Shown: positions 1 through 7,572 of the stretch, in pieces
Layout of the letters: each line of letters starts with the position of its first letter
How positions within the stretch are numbered: the first letter of the stretch is position 1
NCBI GenBank assembly: GCA_015063165.1
Contig: SUSZ01000003.1
Span: 62,001-126,000, forward strand
Length of the DNA: 64,000 nucleotides
From: Thermoplasmata archaeon
Lineage (GTDB): Archaea; Thermoplasmatota; Thermoplasmata; Methanomassiliicoccales; Methanomethylophilaceae
Direction: 5' to 3'
The notes under the pieces: generated by a model
Databases searched by the model: none
The model's input: only the letters and a program-made list of their open reading frames with translations
What the model was told of the DNA's origin: nothing
Position numbers and translations under genes: made by a program

Positions 1-193
1 TGACGTAATTGTAGTATGATCCCGTGTAGTCTACGGTGACCGAGTCCCCGTATGCTGCGACCCTGTCGTCATGAGACGCCAGTTGATCGGCTGCATAGAC
101 GCCGAGAACCGCGATCGCCGCGATAACGAAAAGCACGAGACAGACCATGAAGATCGGGTCGTGCTCCTTCTTTTTAGTCTCTTCGCCGGCCAT
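1..193 (-). CDS. FKBP-type peptidyl-prolyl isomerase, membrane-anchored (partial)
   Basis: Only the first 64 codons are present; the gene runs off the left edge. The product opens with a short charged segment (MAGEETKKKEHDP), then one hydrophobic helix at about residues 14-35, then GDSVTVDYTGSYYNY. That last stretch is the usual first strand of an FKBP domain. Such proteins assist folding of exported proteins on the outer face of the membrane. A TATA-like GTTTTATAAG lies about 30 bp upstream of the ATG, giving a very short leader. Too short to know whether an insert-in-flap domain follows. Confidence 0.75.
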   Translation of the reverse strand, partial: MAGEETKKKEHDPIFMVCLVLFVIAAIAVLGVYAADQLASHDDRVAAYGDSVTVDYTGSYYNYV

Positions 194-220
194 TATAACC
201 GTCGCTCGCATTATGATGAC

Positions 221-230
221 CTTATAAAAC
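221..230 (-). promoter_or_regulatory. TATA box of the FKBP gene
   Basis: GTTTTATAAG on the minus strand, centred about 32 bp upstream of the ATG at 193. This fits an archaeal promoter with a leader of only a few bases. Confidence 0.5.
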
Positions 231-276
231 GTTTCTTATCATAATAGTCACGAAATCGTTTTAGAAAACAGCGCAA

Positions 277-867
277 TCAGCGAACTCTGAAAGCCACTCC
301 CATCCTTTGGGCTATGCGAGAGCATTCCTCCTCTGATTCCGGAGGGATGTATCCGCCCACTATGGAGACGGTGACGCCGCCGATGGACTCCCTGCACTTC
401 TCGATGAACTTCAGAACGGCGTCGTAGGAATCTATCCCGAACCTGCTCCTGGTGATCTCGAGGTACTCCTCGGAGCTGGACGCGTTCAGGCTTATAGAAA
501 TCCTGTCGATGCATTCCGCGAGCTCCGGAACGATGTCCCTGCCGTTGATGAGGTCTCCCAGGCCGTTGGTGTCCAGGCGGATGTTCTTTCCGAGCCTCTC
601 CTTGATCATCCTCGCCGTCACCAGCAGGTCGTCCAGCCTTTCCGTCGGCTCGCCGTATCCGCAGAACACTATCTCCCTCGATTCGGACAGGTCTCTTGAT
701 TCGAGGTCCGCCAGTATCTCCTCCGGAGTCGGCTCGTGGTCCAGCCAAAGGCATTCCGCATCGCCGAGGGCGTCCGTGCTGTTCCTGACGCAGAATATGC
801 ATTTGCACGGGCAGCGGTTGGTCATGTTGATGTAATACGTCTTGCCGTAGCGGTAGACGATGGTCAT
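277..867 (-). CDS. Radical SAM protein, TatD-associated type
   Basis: A short radical SAM protein of 196 residues. The CX3CX2C cluster motif is Cys19, Cys23 and Cys26 in NRCPCKCIFC, with an extra Cys21. FCGYGEPT and a conserved RLDTNGLG segment follow, as in the compact radical SAM family usually linked to tatD. The substrate of that family is unknown. I chose the ATG at 867, not the in-frame ATG at 909, because family members begin just before the YINxTNRC segment and a shared TATA sequence at 886-896 places transcription close to 867. It diverges from thiE across a palindrome. No tatD gene is visible here. Confidence 0.8.
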   Translation of the reverse strand: MTIVYRYGKTYYINMTNRCPCKCIFCVRNSTDALGDAECLWLDHEPTPEEILADLESRDLSESREIVFCGYGEPTERLDDLLVTARMIKERLGKNIRLDTNGLGDLINGRDIVPELAECIDRISISLNASSSEEYLEITRSRFGIDSYDAVLKFIEKCRESIGGVTVSIVGGYIPPESEEECSRIAQRMGVAFRVR

Positions 868-884
868 GTACCCGCGATGCGCTG

Positions 885-918
885 GATTATAGATAGCCTT
901 TGCTGGCAAACGCTATCT
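885..918. promoter_or_regulatory. Divergent promoter with nested palindrome between the radical SAM gene and thiE
   Basis: GATTATAGAT (885-894) reads as a TATA box on both strands. An imperfect 28-bp palindrome covers 891-918, with arms AGATAGC/GCTATCT and inner arms TTTGC/GCAAA around a TG centre. For thiE the palindrome sits just downstream of the TATA box over the expected start of transcription, a typical repressor position. For the radical SAM gene it lies just upstream of the TATA box. Operator function is inferred. Confidence 0.45.
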
Positions 919-940
919 ACCAAGCGACCGTTGCAGTGCC

Positions 941-1615
941 ATGTTCGACCTTTATGTGATAACCGATGCGAAGCTTTCCAGAGGACTCTCCGAGGCCGAG
1001 ACAGCCAGGCTCGCCTACGAGGGCGGCGCCGACGTGGTCCAGCTCAGGATGAAAGGCGCCGACGGAAAGGCCATGCTGGAGCAGGCAGAGCTCATCAGAG
1101 GCTATGCTGACGAGTATTCGAGATTCTTCATCGTGAACGACAGGGTGGACGTCGCGATGCTCTCCGGAGCCGACGGTGTCCATCTCGGGCAGTCCGACAT
1201 CCCCGTGGCCAGGGCCAGGGAGCTCATGGGCGAGTCCGCCATCATAGGGGCGTCCGCCAGCACGCTGGAGCAGGCCAGGAAGGCCGAGGAGGACGGTGCC
1301 GACTACATAGGCGTAGGGGCAGTCTTCAAGACCGCCACCAAGCCCGATGCGAACCAGGGCGTAGGTCTCGATGCCGTCTTCGCCATATCCCATGAGGTGA
1401 AGATACCGGTTGTCGCTATCGGAGGGATCAACAGGGGGAACATCCAGGACGTCATAAGGGCAGGAGCGGACGCCGCCGCAGTGGTCTCCGCCGTCGTGGC
1501 CCAGGAGGACGTCAAGGCCGCCGCCCACGAGCTCAGGGACCTTGTCCTCAAGATCAGGCCGCATGTCGCTCCCGACGCCAGAGGCATGACGATCAACAGA
1601 GGGCTGATGTTCTAA
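941..1615 (+). CDS. thiE: Thiamine-phosphate synthase
   Basis: ThiE joins hydroxymethylpyrimidine diphosphate and thiazole phosphate to give thiamine phosphate. The 224-residue protein is a full-length TIM barrel with the family signatures: VQLRMK (about 33-38), VNDRVDVA (65-72), DGVHLGQSD (78-86), IGASAST (102-108), GADYIGVGAVFKTATKPD (119-136) and VVAIGGIN near residue 165. It starts 73 bp from the divergent radical SAM gene and shares its palindromic promoter. No other thiamine gene is nearby. It ends in TAA. Confidence 0.95.
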   Translation: MFDLYVITDAKLSRGLSEAETARLAYEGGADVVQLRMKGADGKAMLEQAELIRGYADEYSRFFIVNDRVDVAMLSGADGVHLGQSDIPVARARELMGESAIIGASASTLEQARKAEEDGADYIGVGAVFKTATKPDANQGVGLDAVFAISHEVKIPVVAIGGINRGNIQDVIRAGADAAAVVSAVVAQEDVKAAAHELRDLVLKIRPHVAPDARGMTINRGLMF

Positions 1616-1722
1616 GATTTCAGCCTAGAAACCTCTTATCCGCCATCCTTTCCCCCTTCTATGAACGCGGCGGATTATCAAGATAATCGGAACAAACCAA
1701 AGGCGAGGAGCCCCCGTCACTT

Positions 1723-2289
1723 TCATTTTTTGCGGAACAGGCATTCCACGCGGGATCTGACCGTTCCGAACCTCGTCGGCTCGTCCTTCCTGAAAGATTC
1801 CACCGTCTCCATGTCTTCGAAAAGGTCGAGAACGTCTTCGAGCTCGAAATACCGGTAGAAGAATCCGCCCCTCCTCTCGCCGGACCTCATGTCGTCGGGT
1901 GTGAAGCAGCGCACGAGAAGGTATCCTCCCGTTCTCAGAACCCTTCTCATCTCCGAAGCGGCTGAAAGGAGCTTCGCGTCGTCCAGATTCTCCATCACAT
2001 GCACAGCGACTACGTAGTCGAACGTTTCGTCCTGGAACGGAAGAGCGGACGCGTCGCATTCGACGAACGTAGCATCCGGATAAGCTTCCTTGCACCTTCC
2101 TACGACGGTCGGGGAGAAGTCCACGCCGGTCACTTCGAGCCCCGCTTCCATCAGGGCCGATACCGTCTTCCCGTTGCCGCAGCCGATGTCCAGCGCTTTT
2201 CCCTCACATGGAACGGGGATCGAGGATGTCCCTCTCCATGCCCTCGGGTTCTGGCGGTAGAACTCGTCCCAGAGGCCCCTCTGCTCCAT
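1723..2289 (-). CDS. Class I SAM-dependent methyltransferase
   Basis: The 188-residue protein has a methyltransferase_11-type fold. Motif I is LDIGCGNGK (33-41), then GVDFSP for the acidic strand-2 residue, ECDASALPF, and a VLRTGGYLLVR strand. The substrate cannot be read from the sequence. The ATG at 2289 is the first that keeps a normal N-terminus (MEQRGLWDEF); the frame is open far upstream but that part is antisense-like. Its first 139 bp overlap the end of the upstream HEPN-like reading frame, so the two are probably cotranscribed. Confidence 0.8.
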   Translation of the reverse strand: MEQRGLWDEFYRQNPRAWRGTSSIPVPCEGKALDIGCGNGKTVSALMEAGLEVTGVDFSPTVVGRCKEAYPDATFVECDASALPFQDETFDYVVAVHVMENLDDAKLLSAASEMRRVLRTGGYLLVRCFTPDDMRSGERRGGFFYRYFELEDVLDLFEDMETVESFRKDEPTRFGTVRSRVECLFRKK

Positions 2290-2906
2290 CGCTGTCTCCC
2301 ATCTACGGCCACAAGCCATCTGTAGAACATCATCGAGGCCATGGACGACAGGATCACATACGTGCTGGGCGGCCCCTTCATCATCCTGTCGGGACGCATG
2401 GATATCCTGAGCTCTCCGAGCTGAAGGATCTCGGACCTGTCGGATACGGCGTTGTTGTGGACGACAAGGTTCCTCATCAGGAGAATCCCTTTCCAGGATT
2501 CCCGGTCGTCGTCCTCCAGGAGGCCCAGCTCGCCGGAGGCCACCAGGATGTCTCTCAAGTACATCCTCCCGCCCTTCTCCGAAGCCTTGGCCCTGACCTG
2601 CGAGGTCTTGTACACCTTCATGCAGTCCCTGGCGCCCTTCTCTATCGACGACATCACGTTCACGAACAGGTTCCTGGTCACGGCCATCATCCTGTCGGAC
2701 ATCTCGTCCTCGGTCCCCTCCTCCCCTTTCCAGGCCTTCTCGTAGAAGCCTATGACCTCGCGGGCCATCACGGCCTGGTTGTGGATGTTCCAGAAGCACA
2801 TCGAGCGAGGGTCGTTCTCCCTGTCGGCGATGCGTGTTCCCACCATGGTCGCCAGCTCCTTGGTCTCGGAGACGAGGGCGTCGATGCGTTCGGTGACGGG
2901 GCTCAT
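2151..2906 (-). CDS. HEPN-like helical protein
   Basis: A 251-residue, mostly alpha-helical protein that I do not recognise as a named family. Residues 145-152 read RNLVVHNN, matching the R(N)x3-4H motif of HEPN domains, many of which are RNases in toxin or defence systems; others are only RNA-binding. The last 50 residues (after FYRWLVA) turn Arg/Ser-rich and overlap the downstream methyltransferase in another frame. The natural end is therefore doubtful: a frameshift near 2310 would terminate the protein almost at once. No antitoxin partner is apparent next to it. It diverges from the phenylacetate-CoA ligase operon. Confidence 0.6.
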   Translation of the reverse strand: MSPVTERIDALVSETKELATMVGTRIADRENDPRSMCFWNIHNQAVMAREVIGFYEKAWKGEEGTEDEMSDRMMAVTRNLFVNVMSSIEKGARDCMKVYKTSQVRAKASEKGGRMYLRDILVASGELGLLEDDDRESWKGILLMRNLVVHNNAVSDRSEILQLGELRISMRPDRMMKGPPSTYVILSSMASMMFYRWLVAVDGRQRWSRGASGTSSTARTRGHGEGHPRSPFHVREKRWTSAAATGRRYRP

Positions 2907-2960
2907 GCCTGTATGACACGATTTCAGTAATTAAGGTTGAGCCGAGTCCGAGTTCTAACA

Positions 2961-3005
2961 GATTAAATATAGACGAAAGGCAGTTGTCGTCCCCAACTTA
3001 AGGAG
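2961..3005 (+). promoter_or_regulatory. Promoter and ribosome binding site of the first paaK operon
   Basis: The TATA-like GATTAAATAT spans 2961-2970. AAGGAG ends at 3004, eight to nine bases before the ATG at 3014. Together these place transcription start near 2993 and a Shine-Dalgarno-led translation start. Confidence 0.55.
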
Positions 3006-3013
3006 TTTGAGCA

Positions 3014-4312
3014 ATGTTTTGGAATACAAAGATCGAATGCATGCCTAGGGAGGAGCTCAGATCGCTCCAGTACCGCGAGCTGAAATCGCTGGTCAACAAC
3101 CTGTATTCGTTCAACAAGTTCTACCACGACAGGATGAAGGCAGAAAACGTGCACCCGGACGACATCACATGTCTAGCCGACAGCTCGAAGCTCCCGTTCA
3201 TGTACAAGCAGGATCTGAGGGACAACTATCCCACCAACATGTTCACCGCTTCCAATTCCGAGGTCGTCAGGTACCACGTCTCTTCCGGAACCACCGGGAA
3301 GCCCACCCTCGTCGGATACACCCGCAACGACCTGGACTACTGGACCGAGGCCCTGGCCAGGTCCCTCACTTCCGTCGGGATCGGATCCGACGACACCATG
3401 CAGGTCTCCTACGGATACGGCCTGTTCACCGGAGGCCTAGGACTTCACTACGGAGCCGAGAAGGTCGGAGCTACCGTCCTTCCCGCAGGAACCGGAAGCA
3501 CCGAGCGCCAGATCGAGCTCATCAAGGACCTCGGAGTCACCGCCATCGCATGCACTCCCTCCTACCTCGTCCACATCGGGGACGTCGCCAAGAAGATGGG
3601 AATCGACATCCGCAGGGACACCAAGCTGAGAAAGGCCGTCCTCGGAGCCGAGCCCTGGTCCGACAACATGAGGAGGCACATCGAGGAGACCATGGGCGTC
3701 AGAGCCTACGACATCTACGGGACCTCTGAGATGGCCGGACCCATGTTCACCGAGTGCGAGGAGAGGAACGGGATCCACATGGCAGGGGACATCGTCTACT
3801 GCGAGATCATCGACCCCGACTCCGGAGAGGTCCTCGAAGAGGGCCAGAAGGGAGAGCTCGTCGTCACCATGCTCAAGAAGGAAGCCATGCCCATGATCCG
3901 CTACAGGATCAAGGACATCACCTCCCTCGACAACGAGGAATGCGCCTGCGGACGCACCTCGCCCAGGATCTCCAGGATCTCCGGACGTTCTGACGATATG
4001 CTTATCATTCGCGGAATCAATGTGTTCCCGTCCCAGATCGAGTACACGCTGCTCCGCATACCCCAGCTTGCTGGCCACTACATGATCTACGTCACCAGGG
4101 AAGGAGCCTTGGACAGGATGGTCATCCAGGTCGAGATCAAGGAGGAGGCGTTCAGCGACAAGATCGAGGACATGAACAAGCTCAGGGCCTACGTCGAGTC
4201 CGAGCTCAAGAAGTACCTCAACATCGCGGCCGAGGTCGAGCTCAAGGCTCCCGGGGAGCTTCCCAGGTTCGAGAGCAAGGCCAAGAGGGTAATAGACAAG
4301 AGGGTGATCTGA
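3014..4312 (+). CDS. paaK: Phenylacetate-CoA ligase (aryl-CoA ligase) 1
   Basis: An ATP-dependent, AMP-forming ligase that activates phenylacetate or related arylacetates to the CoA thioester. The 432 residues match the family length. The P-loop-like SSGTTGKP is at 90-97, then YGYGLFTGGLG, YDIYGTSEM (adenine-binding A5-like), GELVVTMLKKE, RYRIKDI and the hinge motif ISGRSDDMLIIRGINVFPSQ, followed by the small C-terminal AMP-binding domain. It is first in an operon with a double ACT protein (4-bp overlap) and an EF-Tu-like protein. In methanogens such ligases feed IorAB for reductive carboxylation to aryl pyruvates. A paralogue lies at 20.7 kb. Confidence 0.92.
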   Translation: MFWNTKIECMPREELRSLQYRELKSLVNNLYSFNKFYHDRMKAENVHPDDITCLADSSKLPFMYKQDLRDNYPTNMFTASNSEVVRYHVSSGTTGKPTLVGYTRNDLDYWTEALARSLTSVGIGSDDTMQVSYGYGLFTGGLGLHYGAEKVGATVLPAGTGSTERQIELIKDLGVTAIACTPSYLVHIGDVAKKMGIDIRRDTKLRKAVLGAEPWSDNMRRHIEETMGVRAYDIYGTSEMAGPMFTECEERNGIHMAGDIVYCEIIDPDSGEVLEEGQKGELVVTMLKKEAMPMIRYRIKDITSLDNEECACGRTSPRISRISGRSDDMLIIRGINVFPSQIEYTLLRIPQLAGHYMIYVTREGALDRMVIQVEIKEEAFSDKIEDMNKLRAYVESELKKYLNIAAEVELKAPGELPRFESKAKRVIDKRVI

Positions 4313-4740
4313 TGGCAGACGGAAGAATCATTACACAGCTTTCAATATTCGTCAACAACGAGCCCGGGCGTCTCGCTTACATCGCGTCCGTCCTCAAGGA
4401 CTGCGGCATTAACATGCATGCTTTCAACCTCGCCGAGTCGGCGGATTTCGGAATCCTCAGGGCCATCGTGGACGACCCCGAGGCATCCTACGAGAAGCTG
4501 AAGGCGAAAGGCGTCATAGTCAGGAAGACCGACGTTATCGCGGTTTCCATCGAGGACACCCCCGGAGCGCTCTTCATGGCGGCCGACGCGTTCGGAAAGG
4601 CCGGGATCAACATCGAGTACGGATACGCGTACGCTGGAAAGAGCGAGTCCGTGTTCTATATGAGGGTGAACGACTCCAAGAAGGCCGTGGAGGTCCTCGA
4701 GAAAGCCGGAATCAGGCTTGTAACCACTGGGGAAATCTGA
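4312..4740 (+). CDS. Tandem ACT-domain protein
   Basis: A 142-residue protein made of two ACT domains, about 8-70 (TQLSIFVNNEPGRLAYIASVLK start) and 73-140 (VIAVSIEDTPGALFMAADAF start). ACT domains bind amino acids. Stand-alone double ACT proteins commonly sit beside phenylacetate-CoA ligase genes and may sense aromatic or other amino acids. The start codon overlaps the paaK stop (ATGA), so the two are translationally coupled; the regulatory role is inferred from position. Confidence 0.88.
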   Translation: MADGRIITQLSIFVNNEPGRLAYIASVLKDCGINMHAFNLAESADFGILRAIVDDPEASYEKLKAKGVIVRKTDVIAVSIEDTPGALFMAADAFGKAGINIEYGYAYAGKSESVFYMRVNDSKKAVEVLEKAGIRLVTTGEI

Positions 4741-5703
4741 ATGGGAAATCTCAACATAGCGGTCCTCGGCGCGAAGGACTTCGCAGGAAAGGTAGGCAAG
4801 AAAGGCACCATAACCGACATGACCTTCTACGACTACAAGGAAGGCCATGACTCCTTCACCCTGATCGAGCCGTCGAAGTATCCAGAGAAGCTGTCGTCGC
4901 TGTTCTATTCAGCCGCGATGTCCGAGTTCGTCATTCTCGTCGTGGACAAGATAGACTCGTTCCTCGGGGAGACCATAGTGATGGTCGACTCCCTGGGCAT
5001 CGACAGGGGATGGATGATCCTCAGGAACTACATCCAGCCCGAGCAGGTGAAGCCTCTGCTGGCCGGAACATCCCTGGAGGGGTACGAGCTCCGCGAGGAC
5101 GATCCCATCAAGATCCGCGAGGAGCTCATCGCCATGGCCAAGGCCGAGAGCAAGAAGGCCGGCGACGGGACCTGCGGCTCCTGTCCCATCGACTCCCACT
5201 TCAACGTGAAGGGTGTAGGAACGGTCATCCTCGGATCCGTCATAGACGGGTACTTCAAGAAGCACGACAAGATGACCATCTTCCCCGTGAAGAGGGAGGT
5301 CATCCTTAAGTCCATCCAGAAGCACGACATCGATGCCGACGACGGAGTGAAGGGGGACCACGTAGGCCTCGCTCTCCGCGGGATCGAGTCCGACGAGCTG
5401 GACAGGGGATTCGTCGCTACTACCGACCCGTCCGTCAAGATGAGCAGGTCCGTGTCCGGGAAGGTCTCTCTGGTGAAGTATTGGGGCTCTCCTCTGAAGG
5501 AGGGCATGGTGCTCCACATCGGCCACTGGATGCAGATGGTCCCGTGCCGCGTGGCGGCTGTCGACAACGGCGCCGACTTCAGGTCCGCCGAGGTCACCTT
5601 CGAGCTGGATTCCGATATGATCCACAAGCCCGGCGACAGGGCCATCATAATGTACCTGGAAGGCGGGAAGCTCAGGGTGGCAGGCTCGATAGTCCTGCCG
5701 TGA
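4741..5703 (+). CDS. EF-Tu/SelB-like paralogue with degenerate GTPase domain
   Basis: A 320-residue protein whose second half (from about residue 160, NVKGVGTVILGSV) has the beta-barrel signature of EF-Tu domain 2 and continues into a domain 3-like region. The N-terminal part keeps an outline of a translational GTPase, but the P-loop reads GAKDFAGKVGKKGT, the DxxG motif is unclear and no intact NKxD is seen, so GTP hydrolysis is unlikely. A CGSC pair lies near residues 144-147. The start follows the ACT stop directly with no gap, so it belongs to the paaK operon. Its role there is unknown. Confidence 0.65.
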   Translation: MGNLNIAVLGAKDFAGKVGKKGTITDMTFYDYKEGHDSFTLIEPSKYPEKLSSLFYSAAMSEFVILVVDKIDSFLGETIVMVDSLGIDRGWMILRNYIQPEQVKPLLAGTSLEGYELREDDPIKIREELIAMAKAESKKAGDGTCGSCPIDSHFNVKGVGTVILGSVIDGYFKKHDKMTIFPVKREVILKSIQKHDIDADDGVKGDHVGLALRGIESDELDRGFVATTDPSVKMSRSVSGKVSLVKYWGSPLKEGMVLHIGHWMQMVPCRVAAVDNGADFRSAEVTFELDSDMIHKPGDRAIIMYLEGGKLRVAGSIVLP

Positions 5704-5757
5704 GCTCTTAAAACGTTTCATCCAGGGCTGGCTCTTCTCCGGCTCTGGATTCTTTCC

Positions 5758-7572
5758 TCATTCGCAGTGCTCGAACTGGCTGTCGTACAGCTCCTTGTAG
5801 AATCCGCCCTTGGCGAGGAGCTGCTGGTGCGTTCCGCTCTCTATGACGCTGCCCTTCTTCACCACGAGGATCAGGTCGGCGTCCTTGATGGTCGACAGCC
5901 TGTGCGCTATGACGAACGACGTGCGGCCTTTCATGAGGCTGTCCATGGCGTTCTGGATGCGCTTCTCGGTGCGGGTGTCCACAGAGCTGGTGGCCTCGTC
6001 GAGGATCAGCAGAGGAGCGTCCCTGACAAGCGCTCTGGCTATGGTGAGCTGCTGGCGCTGGCCGGCGGACAGGGAATCCGCATCGTTCAGGACGGTGTCG
6101 TATCCGTCTGGCAGAGACCTAATGTACGCGTCTATGCCGACGGCTTCGCAGGCTGTCCTGAGCTCCTCGTCCGACACGTCCGTGCGGTTGAAGGTGATGT
6201 TCTCCTTTATCGTCCCGTTGAAGAGCCAGGTGTCCTGGAGGACCATGCAGAACATCTCGTGGACCTGGGAGCGCTTGATGTCCCTCAGGCTTATGCCGTC
6301 CACGACTATGTCTCCCGAATCCGTTTCGTAGAACCTCATCAGGAGATTGGCTATCGTCGTCTTCCCGGATCCGGTGGGACCGACTATCGCGATCTTCTGC
6401 CCAGGCTCCACCATCAGGCTCATCCCATGGATGATCTCGTTCCCCGGCTCGTACGAGAAGCGGACGTCTCTGAACTCCACCCTCCCTTCGATCTTGTCGG
6501 GCATGTCGGCCTTGTCGTCCTCGTTCGAAAGCTCCGGAGCGTCCAGGAACTCGAACACCCTCTCCGCGGAAGCGGCCACGCTCTGCATGTTGGATATGGA
6601 GTTGGAGAGCCTCTCGAGGGGGTCGCTGAACTCCTTGACGTAGATGATGAACGCCACGATGGAACCGTATCCCATGTATCCGTCCAGGATGAGGATGGAA
6701 CCGACCACGCAGACTATGACGTAGCTGATGTTCGATATGAATCCCATCGTCTGGGGCATCAGGCTGGTCAGGAACCTGGACTTCAGGGCGCTGGAGTAGA
6801 GGTCGTTGTTGACCTCGATGAACTCATCCCTCACATCCTTCCTTCCGTTGTAGGCGTTGACTATGTCGATCCCGTAGTAGGTCTCCTCGACCAGGGTGTT
6901 GATCTTCCCGAGGTCCTGGGACTGTCTGACGAAGTACTTCTGGGAGCGACGGACTATGGTGAGGGTCAGGAAGAAGCCAATGATGGCTGGCACTATGGCT
7001 ATCAGAGCAAGATGCCACTCGGTGTACAGCATCATGACCAGAGACCCGACGATCATGGTGATCGCGGTGATCAAGTTGGAGATGCTGCTCGCCGACTGGT
7101 TCCTGATGGAGCCGGTATCGTTGGTGAACCTGCTCATTATGTCGCCGGTGCGAAGCTTGTCCAGGTATCCCAGCGGGATGCGGGAGAGCTTCCTGGCCAT
7201 GTCCTTGCGCATGACGTTCCCGTTGTACTCGGAGGCAGACGGGGTCAGGATGCTCGATATGGAGCGCATGATCGCGGTGAGCAGATACAAGCCCGCCAGT
7301 ATCAGGACGTACCTGGTCACGGCGTCCATGTCCATGGTAGCGGATTCCCCGATGCCGGCGGATATGGTGTCCGTCAGCTCCTTTAGGTACTGTGGGGCTA
7401 CCAGGGTGACCAGGGACGTGGCGAAGGAGATGATTATCCCGAGGTAGATCCAGTACCGGTACTTCCCGATGTACCTGAACAGGCGGAACATCGTGCCCCA
7501 GAGGTTGTTGGCTTTATCGTACTTGGCCCATCTAGGGGTTCCCGCTCCATCGTGAGGCTTAGAGGCGCTCAT
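5758..7572 (-). CDS. ABC exporter half-transporter, catalytically intact subunit
   Basis: A 604-residue type IV ABC exporter subunit: six-helix transmembrane domain (about residues 40-330), then an ATPase with Walker A VGPTGSGKTT, signature LSAGQRQQLTIARA, Walker B LLILDEATSSVD and H-loop IAHRLSTI. All catalytic residues are present. The start at 7572 overlaps the stop of the upstream subunit by 4 bp, so the two are coupled and probably form a heterodimer of the BmrCD/TmrAB kind. Substrates of such pairs are drugs, lipids or peptides; none is indicated here. Confidence 0.9.
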   Translation of the reverse strand: MSASKPHDGAGTPRWAKYDKANNLWGTMFRLFRYIGKYRYWIYLGIIISFATSLVTLVAPQYLKELTDTISAGIGESATMDMDAVTRYVLILAGLYLLTAIMRSISSILTPSASEYNGNVMRKDMARKLSRIPLGYLDKLRTGDIMSRFTNDTGSIRNQSASSISNLITAITMIVGSLVMMLYTEWHLALIAIVPAIIGFFLTLTIVRRSQKYFVRQSQDLGKINTLVEETYYGIDIVNAYNGRKDVRDEFIEVNNDLYSSALKSRFLTSLMPQTMGFISNISYVIVCVVGSILILDGYMGYGSIVAFIIYVKEFSDPLERLSNSISNMQSVAASAERVFEFLDAPELSNEDDKADMPDKIEGRVEFRDVRFSYEPGNEIIHGMSLMVEPGQKIAIVGPTGSGKTTIANLLMRFYETDSGDIVVDGISLRDIKRSQVHEMFCMVLQDTWLFNGTIKENITFNRTDVSDEELRTACEAVGIDAYIRSLPDGYDTVLNDADSLSAGQRQQLTIARALVRDAPLLILDEATSSVDTRTEKRIQNAMDSLMKGRTSFVIAHRLSTIKDADLILVVKKGSVIESGTHQQLLAKGGFYKELYDSQFEHCE

